Assembly (NCBI GenBank): GCA_009781475.1
Contig: WQYB01000020.1
Location: 1 to 38,345, forward strand
Direction of reading: 5' to 3'
DNA from: Treponema sp.
GTDB lineage: Bacteria; Spirochaetota; Spirochaetia; Treponematales; Breznakiellaceae
DNA length: 38,345 nt
Shown: one piece after another, positions 31,690 through 38,345 of the stretch
Layout of the letters: every line of letters begins with the position of its first letter
How positions within the stretch are numbered: the stretch's first letter is position 1
Made by a program: the position numbers and the translations under genes
Notes under the pieces: model-generated
Told to the model about the DNA's origin: nothing
What the model saw: only the letters and a program-made list of their open reading frames with translations
Databases searched by the model: none

Positions 31690-32589
31690 ATGGTTGATCT
31701 TCATACGCATTCCAATTTCTCTGATGGGGATTTATCCCCTGTCATGCTTATTAGGGAGGCTGTCCGGCAGGGGATTCGTGCCATAGCTCTCACTGATCAT
31801 GATACCATAAGCGGGTTGGAAAGTGCAAAAACAGAGGCAAAACAACAATCTAATGCAAATAAATCCATACATTTTATACCCGGTATCGAAATTAATATAA
31901 ATTGGACAGGAATTAAATCAGGTATCAGTAATGGTGCACCCGGATTAGGACCCGGCGGAGAGTTTCATTTGCTCGGGTTGGGGATAAATTCACCGACTCC
32001 GGCATTTTTAGCCGCAGTTGAAGGTTTATCCCGCCGCCGTGAAGAGAGAAACCGTAAAATCCTGGATAAAATGCACGAACATAGTATTGATGTAACATGG
32101 GATGACCTTGTTTCGATGTCAGGAAGCGGTCAATCGCTTGGCCGTCCTCATTTTGCAGCGCTTTTAATCAAGCGAAAAATCGTTAAAAATGTAAATCAGG
32201 CATTTGCCAAGTATTTGGGTGTTGGAAAACTCTTTTATGAGCCAAAAGATGGGTTGTCTTTTGAAGAAGCAGTCGCTTTAATAAAAGAATCCGGCGGCAT
32301 ACCTGTTCTAGCTCATCCGATTTCGCTCTTTATTGCTTGGGGGCGGCTACCCGATTTAATAAAAACCCTTAAAAACATGGGTTTAATGGGTCTTGAAGCA
32401 TGGCATCCAACCGCAAAACAGGGCTCCTGCCGCCGCCTTGAAGCCTTAGCGCAGTCACTTGGGCTTTATGTCACAGAAGGCAGTGATTTTCACGGCTCGC
32501 TTCGCCCTGATCGCAGAATGGGGTATTCAAGCAAAGGCAGGAAGATAAACGATGCCATCCTCGAAGTTATCCCTGAATTGCAGCGTTAA
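31690..32589 (+). CDS. PHP-domain phosphoesterase (YciV/RNase AM-like)
   Basis: 299 residues. PHP motifs in order: VDLHTHSNFSDG at the start, ALTDHDT near residue 35, FIPGIEIN near 67, a His in LAHPIS near 211, and TEGSDFHG near 261. These bind the catalytic metal cluster. The best-known relative acts on 3',5'-nucleoside bisphosphates and as a 5'-3' exoribonuclease; that role is an inference here. It stands as a single gene, three bases from the convergent brnA stop. Confidence 0.9.
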   Translation: MVDLHTHSNFSDGDLSPVMLIREAVRQGIRAIALTDHDTISGLESAKTEAKQQSNANKSIHFIPGIEININWTGIKSGISNGAPGLGPGGEFHLLGLGINSPTPAFLAAVEGLSRRREERNRKILDKMHEHSIDVTWDDLVSMSGSGQSLGRPHFAALLIKRKIVKNVNQAFAKYLGVGKLFYEPKDGLSFEEAVALIKESGGIPVLAHPISLFIAWGRLPDLIKTLKNMGLMGLEAWHPTAKQGSCRRLEALAQSLGLYVTEGSDFHGSLRPDRRMGYSSKGRKINDAILEVIPELQR

Positions 32590-32592
32590 AGC

Positions 32593-32898
32593 CTAAAGAC
32601 ATTTTTTAATCCATTCCGGGTGTTTTCTAGCTTCGTCCAATAAGCGTGCCATTATTCCTGTATAACCGTCTCCAAGTGATTTCCACCAGTCAATAGTTGT
32701 TGTTTTTAACCGCAAAGAAAACATTTGTTTTTTTCGTTTTTCTATTGCCATAAGCCTCATTTCTTCCAGTTCTTCAGGAGTTGATTCCGGAATATCACTG
32801 TAATCAATTGGTCTGTCTTTTAAAGCAGCCATCCGCAAAAGAGATTCCTCTGAAGGCTGATAAGTTTCAAAATCAATTGTTTTTCGTACTATACCCAT
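32593..32898 (-). CDS. brnA: BrnA-family antitoxin
   Basis: 101 residues. The N-terminal 65 residues are polar, with PESTPEELEEMRLMAIEKRKK, and the C-terminus reads FSLRLKTTTIDWWKSLGDGYTGIMARLLDEA, a ribbon-helix-helix-like stretch as in BrnA. BrnA binds and neutralises BrnT and represses their operon. The gene overlaps brnT by 26 bases and has its own gaggag about nine bases before the ATG at 32898, within brnT. Confidence 0.85.
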   Translation of the reverse strand: MGIVRKTIDFETYQPSEESLLRMAALKDRPIDYSDIPESTPEELEEMRLMAIEKRKKQMFSLRLKTTTIDWWKSLGDGYTGIMARLLDEARKHPEWIKKCL

Positions 32899-33166
32899 AA
32901 AAATATTTCTCCTCTTCTTTTTTATCTGCTTTACGAACTGAAATTATTCTAATAGAACCATTCTTTTCCGTAAAACATACTCTAAGTACGGTAGTACTGT
33001 TCAAGCCAACCGCCGTCCATCGATCCTCAAAAAAGCTATGTTTTTTATCAAAAAATTCAAAGCGATTTGGATCGTTAAAAATTAATAATGCTTCGTCAAA
33101 AGAAACACCATGTTTCTCTTTGTTGGTGGTATTTTTCTTTTCGTCCCACTCAAACCTATATTCCAT
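32873..33166 (-). CDS. brnT: BrnT-family RNase toxin
   Basis: 97 residues from ATG 33166. The opening YRFEWDEKKNTTNKEKHGVSF followed by DEALLIFNDP is the hallmark of BrnT (FEWD..K...N..KHGVSF), a RelE-like ribonuclease of type II toxin-antitoxin systems; ISVRKADKKEEEKYF near the end is the usual second motif, with the catalytic Arg. The ATG is preceded by ggaggg by about eight bases; TTG 33181 would put the SD in the coding part. Toxin first, antitoxin second is the normal order in this family. Confidence 0.9.
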   Translation of the reverse strand: MEYRFEWDEKKNTTNKEKHGVSFDEALLIFNDPNRFEFFDKKHSFFEDRWTAVGLNSTTVLRVCFTEKNGSIRIISVRKADKKEEEKYFYGYSTKNN

Positions 33167-33187
33167 ATTATAACCCTCCAATTAAAG

Positions 33188-33213
33188 TTTGTCAATACAT
33201 TTGTATTGACAAA
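33188..33213. promoter_or_regulatory. 26-bp palindromic operator upstream of brnT
   Basis: tttgtcaataca (33188-33199) and tgtattgacaaa (33202-33213) are exact inverted arms around TT. It lies 22 bases before the brnT ATG and 15 bases after the comM stop. BrnTA systems are autoregulated, so this is the likely binding site. It overlaps a consensus -35 (TTGACA on the - strand, 33195-33190). Confidence 0.72.
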
Positions 33214-33228
33214 TTGTCTTTACACTAG

Positions 33229-34842
33229 TTAAATATCCACAGACAGAATGTCCCACGGGTCTTCACCCAGCCTGCGATGCTGGACTGCTTCCAGGATATG
33301 TTCAATTTCGATGGTTTCTTTTTCATCCAAATCTGCGATAGTTCTTGCAACACGTAAAATCCCGTGATATGCTCTGCCGGAAAGACCTAATTTTGAAATA
33401 GCGGTTTGGAAAGCGTTTTTTGCCTTTTCGTTCATCGGACACATAAGATTAACTTTGCCAGCCGGAATAAGAGCGTTGCGTCGTATATTTATTTCCTTAA
33501 ATCGATATTGTTGTATTTCAACTGCTTTTTTTACACGGGATAAAATTGTTTTACTTTCGGATATGTTGTTTTCATATTGTTTAATGGCAGCCATTTGTTC
33601 AATTTTAGGCGGCAAAACAGCAACTCTTATTTCTACGCGATCTAAAAGCGCGCCGCTAAACTTTCGCCAGTAACGGTTTATTTCTTCAGGGGAACAAAGG
33701 CATGAACTTCCGCTTTCGCGCAAACCAAGCCTGCCGCATCGGCAAGGATTTGCCGTCAATATTAGCTGAAATTCAGCAGGAAGCATAACAGGACCGTCTG
33801 CTCTTACAATGCTTATAACTCTGTCTTCCAGAGGTTCGCGTAACGCTTGCAATACATTAATTCTAAACTCCGGCGCTTCGTCTAAAAATAGTACTCCAAA
33901 GTGCGCAAGACTGATTTCTCCGGGGCGCAAAAACTTGCCGCCGCCAAGGATACCTTCCGCGCTTGCGCTATGATGCGGAGCGCGAAAAGGCGGAGTGGTA
34001 ATTAATTGATCGATATAACCTAATCCCAATCCATTTTCATTTTTGTTGGGACCTGCAAGACTATGAAGACGCGTAACCTTGATTGCTTCATTTGCAGATA
34101 ACGGCGTCATAATCGAAGGCATCCTGCGCGCGAGCATGGTTTTGCCTGCACCAGGCGGACCAAAAACCAAAACATTGTGACCTCCTGCAGCGGCTATTTC
34201 CAATGCTCTTTTGTAAATCCCCTGACCGCACACATCAGAAAAATCGCCGCATGTTATTTGCGGTTTTTGAGTTTTCGCCGCCTCCAGCGATACAGGAAGA
34301 GCTCCTTTTTCTTCTCTTATTAAAAGCGCATGAACTGCGTTTTGTAAATTTTCTACAGCAGTGAATAACGGCTTCATTTGGTTACTTGTACAATTTTCCG
34401 CGGATGCAAGAATTGCCGCTTCTCCGGCATTTTCCGCAGGTACTATAAACTCTGTAATTCCTTGCGCCATTGCTGCTGCGATTGCCGCAAGTACTCCTCG
34501 CACAGGGCGTATTTTACCTGAAAGTTCAAGTTCACCCATTACAAGCAAATTACCGCTAATCGGCGCGAGTCCTGCCGCCGCCATTATCGAAAGCGCGATA
34601 GGTAAATCAAGCGCGGCTCCGTCTTTTTTTAAACCCGCAGGAGCCAAGTTTATTAAAATCCTGTCAGCCGGAAAATTAAACCCCGAGTTTCTAAAAGCCG
34701 CACGCACACGATCCCGCGCTTCTCTTACAGCTCCCTCTGCAAGCCCTGAAATATCCACGCCGGGAATACCCCTGCGTATATCCGTTTCTACCCTGATAAT
34801 AATTCCGCCTGCCCCGTAAGGCATATAAGCCATGACACTCAT
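33229..34842 (-). CDS. comM: ComM/YifB-type Mg-chelatase-like AAA+ ATPase
   Basis: 537 residues. An N-terminal Lon-protease-like domain (about 1-170, with GIPGVDISGLAEGAVREARDRV) leads to an AAA+ module with Walker A GPPGAGKTMLARRMPS near 230 and Walker B VLFLDEAPEF near 325. ANPCRCGRLG...SCLC is the zinc-binding insert, and VARTIADLDEKETIE with HILEAVQHRR forms the C-terminus. ComM is a branch-migration helicase used in natural transformation, which is of interest next to an integron array. ATG at 34842 follows aggag. Confidence 0.94.
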   Translation of the reverse strand: MSVMAYMPYGAGGIIIRVETDIRRGIPGVDISGLAEGAVREARDRVRAAFRNSGFNFPADRILINLAPAGLKKDGAALDLPIALSIMAAAGLAPISGNLLVMGELELSGKIRPVRGVLAAIAAAMAQGITEFIVPAENAGEAAILASAENCTSNQMKPLFTAVENLQNAVHALLIREEKGALPVSLEAAKTQKPQITCGDFSDVCGQGIYKRALEIAAAGGHNVLVFGPPGAGKTMLARRMPSIMTPLSANEAIKVTRLHSLAGPNKNENGLGLGYIDQLITTPPFRAPHHSASAEGILGGGKFLRPGEISLAHFGVLFLDEAPEFRINVLQALREPLEDRVISIVRADGPVMLPAEFQLILTANPCRCGRLGLRESGSSCLCSPEEINRYWRKFSGALLDRVEIRVAVLPPKIEQMAAIKQYENNISESKTILSRVKKAVEIQQYRFKEINIRRNALIPAGKVNLMCPMNEKAKNAFQTAISKLGLSGRAYHGILRVARTIADLDEKETIEIEHILEAVQHRRLGEDPWDILSVDI

Positions 34843-34958
34843 AACACACTCCTAAAAATGGTTTAAGTGTTGCCGGCATTTTAATGCCGAAAACACATAC
34901 CTATATGGGTGCAGACATGCTGTTTTGCATGACCGAAAATGAGAAAAAGTTCCAGGGG

Positions 34959-34971
34959 GGTGACAGTCACC
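34959..34971 (+). repeat. Short palindrome ahead of the Maf-type gene
   Basis: ggtgac-a-gtcacc (34959-34971), preceded by a run of G. It lies 28 bases before the ATG at 35000. Such elements occur as REP-like units or as RNA hairpins; a single copy is seen in this window. Confidence 0.35.
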
Positions 34972-34999
34972 TTGAAATATTGTATTTTTATTCAAGAAC

Positions 35000-36910
35000 A
35001 TGTCTTTTATTGAAAAAAATAAAAAAATCCTTCTTGATATGTACCCGGGTCTTTGGGAAGAATTATCATCAGGTGATGAAACTCTTTTGGAAGACAATAA
35101 AATAAAAGACATTAAAATCGAGACAACACAAACAGGAGATCCCACTCTTTGCATTAACGGTATTTATATTCATTCGCCGCGTGATCCGTTACGCGAAGGA
35201 CAGCGCCTTGTGCAGGCTGCAAATTTTGAAAACGGTTATGTTGTCATTTTGGGATTTGGTCTTGGATACACAGCACTTGCGGCTGCCGGTTTGGGTTTAC
35301 CCATCATTATTATCGAAAAATATAAAAGTATTTTGTTAAAAGCGTTAGAACTGCGGGATTTTTGCGATTTTCTTTCCAATAATAAACTTATTTTTGTTGT
35401 CGGCGGCTTTGGGGAAGGAGTAACAGATGCTCTTGCGATTGCAAACGAGCTTATTTCTTCCAAAAATGATGAAGAACCTAAAAGCGGCGATAAAAAAAAT
35501 ATTGGGCAGCTTTCATTTGTAATTCGTAATAAGGCTTTAATTTCTTTGGATGAAATTTGGTATAAATCTGCAGAAGATAAAATCCGCACATGGACAATGA
35601 GAGACGATGTAAATGCTGCTACACACAAGCGCTTCGGACAAAGGTGGGTGCGCAATCTTTCGCGTAACATGAGCGCTATCCGTGATTTGCCCGGTGTTTC
35701 GCATCTGGCTGGGTTTGTTTCCAATGATTCAATACCTGTTTTTCTTGCGGCAGCAGGACCGAGCCTTGATAAAATAAAACCTTTGTTACCTGACATCCAA
35801 AAAAGGTGTATTATAGTCGCCGTAGATACATCATTTCGTTTTTTTGTTAAAAACGGAATACAACCCGATTTTGTTCTTGTAGTTGATCCGCAGTTCTGGA
35901 ATAGTAGACATCTGGACAGGTGCTTTAATGATAAAATCGGAGAAAAAACAACCGAAAAAACAGCGCTTATCGCTGAATCGGCAGTTTATCCGCCTGTATT
36001 AAATCTGCCTTTTAAAAATAAATTTCTTTGCGGCTCTCTTTTTCCGCTTGGGACATTTATCGAAAAACAAGTTGATCCCAAAGGCAGGCTTGGCGCGGGA
36101 GGATCGGTAGCAACTACTGCATGGGATTTTGCCAGGCTTCTTGGCGCTAAAGATATTTGGATTGCCGGTTTAGACCTTGCATACCCGGATTTAAAAACGC
36201 ATTTTAAAGGAGCGCGTTTTGAAGAACGCTCCAACAGCGAATCAAGCCGTTTTAATCCAGTCGAAAAATGGGTAGTGCGCCTGCTTCGTGACGGTTTTTC
36301 TTTTAAAGCAAAATCCGGCACTGGCGTTCAGGTTTTAACTGACAGAAGGCTTTCGCTTTATGCCGCATGGTTTGAAAATCAATTTAAGCAAAATACAGAT
36401 ATAAAAAATTATGCGCTTTTTCAGGAAGGATTGGCAATTAGCGGATTGCATTCGGCTGATATGCAAGACTTCCTGGCTCTGCCTTGCCGCCGTGAAGAAA
36501 TTGATTCGCTCATACAAAACTCGCGTCAAAAAATAGATAAAGTTTTTAACGAACAGCAGAAAAAAAAGGAAAGAGCTGCCCGTTATGAAAGCGCCGTTTC
36601 AAGTTTAAAACAAGGGCTTGATAAAATAAAAACCGCCGCAGAAGAGGGCGTAGAAATCGCAAGGCGGGCGTTAAGATATCCGTTAAATGAACAACAGCAA
36701 AGTAAGGTTTTAAGAGAACTGGATGGAGTTTTAAAGTCTGTTACCGAAAGCGATGTAAAGGAAGTTGCAGGGTTTTTATTTCCGCAAATGGATGAAGAAA
36801 ATATAATTAAAGAAAACGGCGAAAATGACCAGTTCCGGTCTTATTTAAAAACATTGTTAAAATTTCTGGATGGAGTCAGTCAAGCGGTTAAATTTGATAA
36901 AATTCGCTAA
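35000..36910 (+). CDS. Motility-associated Maf/DUF115-type protein
   Basis: 636 residues. The centre (about 225-420) is a DUF115/MptE-like fold: PVFLAAAGPSLDKIKPLLP, then AVDTSFRFFVKNGIQPDFVLVVDPQ, and later GGSVATTAWDFARLLGAKDIWIAGLDLAYPD. That order is typical of Maf-type 'motility-associated factor' proteins that modify flagellin with nonulosonic sugars in flagellated bacteria. The flanking parts are spirochaete-like; the C-terminal 110 residues are helical and Lys/Glu-rich. The start is ATG 35000; an SD is not seen. Role as flagellar glycosyl transfer is by family; no flagellar genes are visible in the window. Confidence 0.85.
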   Translation: MSFIEKNKKILLDMYPGLWEELSSGDETLLEDNKIKDIKIETTQTGDPTLCINGIYIHSPRDPLREGQRLVQAANFENGYVVILGFGLGYTALAAAGLGLPIIIIEKYKSILLKALELRDFCDFLSNNKLIFVVGGFGEGVTDALAIANELISSKNDEEPKSGDKKNIGQLSFVIRNKALISLDEIWYKSAEDKIRTWTMRDDVNAATHKRFGQRWVRNLSRNMSAIRDLPGVSHLAGFVSNDSIPVFLAAAGPSLDKIKPLLPDIQKRCIIVAVDTSFRFFVKNGIQPDFVLVVDPQFWNSRHLDRCFNDKIGEKTTEKTALIAESAVYPPVLNLPFKNKFLCGSLFPLGTFIEKQVDPKGRLGAGGSVATTAWDFARLLGAKDIWIAGLDLAYPDLKTHFKGARFEERSNSESSRFNPVEKWVVRLLRDGFSFKAKSGTGVQVLTDRRLSLYAAWFENQFKQNTDIKNYALFQEGLAISGLHSADMQDFLALPCRREEIDSLIQNSRQKIDKVFNEQQKKKERAARYESAVSSLKQGLDKIKTAAEEGVEIARRALRYPLNEQQQSKVLRELDGVLKSVTESDVKEVAGFLFPQMDEENIIKENGENDQFRSYLKTLLKFLDGVSQAVKFDKIR

Positions 36911-36983
36911 ATTAATGGCAATACCGCAAGGAAAGTATTATATTTAAAGTAGGAAAAATTTAATTAAAACATAAGGATATATA

Positions 36984-38345
36984 GTGACCAAGCATGATTT
37001 CCCCAAAATCCACTTCTATGATCAGGATTTTGTCGATATTTATGATAAAACATGGGCATGGATTCAGGATTGCTGGATAAACGGCGGCGAAAATAGCGGA
37101 ATAGAAGGCAAATTCTTCGCTTATCCCGAATCCCAGACAGTTACTCAAGCTGATGCCATACTTTCCTCATTTTTTTTGGTCTATTCCAATCGAATTTTCC
37201 AGGCTCATCCAACTTTGGATCTTTTCTACAGCCGCCAAGAGCCGAATGGAGCAATTCGCTGCACTTACGATATAAACACAGGTTCGCCTGTAGTAGATAA
37301 AGAAAATCCCGAAGGGCTCGGAATTCCTCTTTTTGCCTGGGCAGAGCATAATATCTACCATAAATCGGGGAACAAAAAACGCGTAAAAGATGTACTGCCG
37401 GCTTTGTGCAGGTATTCTTCCTGGATTGATTCTGTGTTTAAAAAATCCAACGGTCTTTACAAGACACCCCTTTGCGCTACAGGAATGATAAACGTTCCAA
37501 GAGGGGATGCGTGGTATGCGATGGATTTTAATACCATGATGGCGATTAATATGCTTTATATATCAGCTTTGGCGGATATTTTAAATGACAAGGAAACGAG
37601 TTTCCAGTACAAACGCCAGTATTTTTCCCTGAAAACAAGAATTAATTCACTTATGTATAATATAAACGACGGTTTTTATTACGATATAAATAAAAATGAA
37701 AAACAAATCCCTGTTAAAACCATTGCGGGTTTCTGGCCTCTGTTAGCTGAAATTCCAAACGGCGAAAGAGCGGAAAAAATTATAGAAAAACTTTCTAACC
37801 CCAAATATTTCGGCACACCTCATCCTTTTCCGTCTCTTGCAGTTTGTGAAAAGGATTTTGATGAAACAGGGCGCGGCTACCGCGGTTCTGTTTTTCCGTA
37901 TCTTACATTTATGGTAATTAAAGGACTTGAACGTTATCAAAGGTGGGATATGGCAAGAGAGTGCGCAATCAGGCATGTTTATTTTATGCTCGATTCCATG
38001 AACCCCGAACTTTCACCCGCTTCAAAAGGCGAATCACGTTCGGAAAATCATCAAAGGGGAAGTTTATGGGAAGCGTATATGCCGACAAAGGAAGGACCTG
38101 CAAAATGGTCAGGTAGATTAAATTTCCCGCGTCCGCAGTATCTTACATTTGACGCTCTTTCTACAATTTGTTTAACCATAGAAAATATTGTAGGACTTTC
38201 GATCTCTTTACCAAGAAAAACAGTAGATTGGGTTATCCCCAGTCTTGAAATTATGGGAGTAGAAAATCTTTCCCTTAAAAATAATATGATTACAATTCTT
38301 TCCAATAAAAGCGGCAGAGGCTGGGAAATCCAGATGGAAAGTGAA
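36984..38345 (+). CDS. Partial glycoside-hydrolase-like (alpha/alpha)6 protein
   Basis: The frame runs from GTG 36984 to the last base, 454 codons, so the end lies to the right. The start is supported by aagga nine bases before. Helical (alpha/alpha)6-barrel motifs are seen: FFAYPESQTVTQADAI, LFAWAEHNIYH, YAMDFNTMMAINMLY, TIAGFWPLLAEIPNG and GRGYRGSVFPYLTFMVIKGLE, as in trehalase/glucosidase-like MGH1-type hydrolases. Candidate acids occur in GDAWYAMDFN and DETGRGYRG, but I cannot fix the catalytic pair. Substrate unknown; probable sugar processing. It is 73 bases after the Maf-type gene and possibly in one transcript. Confidence 0.78.
   Translation, partial: MTKHDFPKIHFYDQDFVDIYDKTWAWIQDCWINGGENSGIEGKFFAYPESQTVTQADAILSSFFLVYSNRIFQAHPTLDLFYSRQEPNGAIRCTYDINTGSPVVDKENPEGLGIPLFAWAEHNIYHKSGNKKRVKDVLPALCRYSSWIDSVFKKSNGLYKTPLCATGMINVPRGDAWYAMDFNTMMAINMLYISALADILNDKETSFQYKRQYFSLKTRINSLMYNINDGFYYDINKNEKQIPVKTIAGFWPLLAEIPNGERAEKIIEKLSNPKYFGTPHPFPSLAVCEKDFDETGRGYRGSVFPYLTFMVIKGLERYQRWDMARECAIRHVYFMLDSMNPELSPASKGESRSENHQRGSLWEAYMPTKEGPAKWSGRLNFPRPQYLTFDALSTICLTIENIVGLSISLPRKTVDWVIPSLEIMGVENLSLKNNMITILSNKSGRGWEIQMESE

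Overview
The window reads as a spirochaete chromosome, most likely a Treponema-type organism. The evidence is a FabV enoyl reductase closely resembling, from memory, the 397-residue Treponema denticola trans-2-enoyl-CoA reductase, a DUF115/Maf-type motility-associated protein, relaxed spirochaete-style lipoboxes, and an integron cassette array, which T. denticola is also known to carry. Species cannot be fixed from sequence alone. Two compartments stand out: an extremely AT-rich left end (1 to about 8921) and a moderately AT-rich backbone (8922 to 38345).

Left end (1-8921): a chromosomal integron cassette array, all genes on the + strand. Seven complete attC sites (R'' ... L' R') separate eight cassettes, the first cut by the window edge and the last without an attC. 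No integrase is in the window; it may lie to the left, or this may be an integrase-less attC cluster. Cassette boundaries can be set because the first nine bases of several cassettes are the exact reverse complement of their own R'' end. Cargo is mostly exported or membrane proteins (lipoproteins, a leucine-rich-repeat lipoprotein, a YARHG-domain protein, small two-TM proteins) plus a type VII MntA/HepT (MNT/HEPN) toxin-antitoxin pair. Each of the seven cassettes with a visible start has an exact TTGACA -35 box, and in four the -10 box lies only 5-6 nt before the ATG, implying leaderless mRNAs. A 57-bp perfect repeat containing a truncated attC sits between two genes in two cassettes, suggesting fused cassettes.

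Middle (8918-19398): a radical SAM protein on the - strand, then a ten-gene + strand operon for fatty acid synthesis: fabH-fabD-fabG-fabF-fabZ-fabV-accB-accC-accD-accA. It encodes acetyl-CoA carboxylase plus the FAS-II cycle; acpP is not included. A hairpin ends it, facing a convergent OFA-type MFS transporter.

Right-middle (31516 down to 20737): an unbroken run of eleven - strand genes with overlaps or tiny gaps: amidohydrolase, cNMP-binding/TPR protein, Crp-like regulator, DUF5362-like protein, RDD protein, SpoIIM-like protein (broken by one in-frame TGA), DUF4129-type protein, DUF4350 protein, MoxR ATPase, DUF58 protein and a YfcE-type phosphodiesterase. The MoxR/DUF58/DUF4129/RDD set is a recurrent bacterial membrane-linked AAA+ cluster of poorly known role.

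Right end (31690-38345): a PHP-domain phosphoesterase (+), a BrnT/BrnA toxin-antitoxin pair (-) with a 26-bp palindromic operator, comM (-), a Maf/DUF115 protein (+) and a glycoside-hydrolase-like protein (+) running off the edge.
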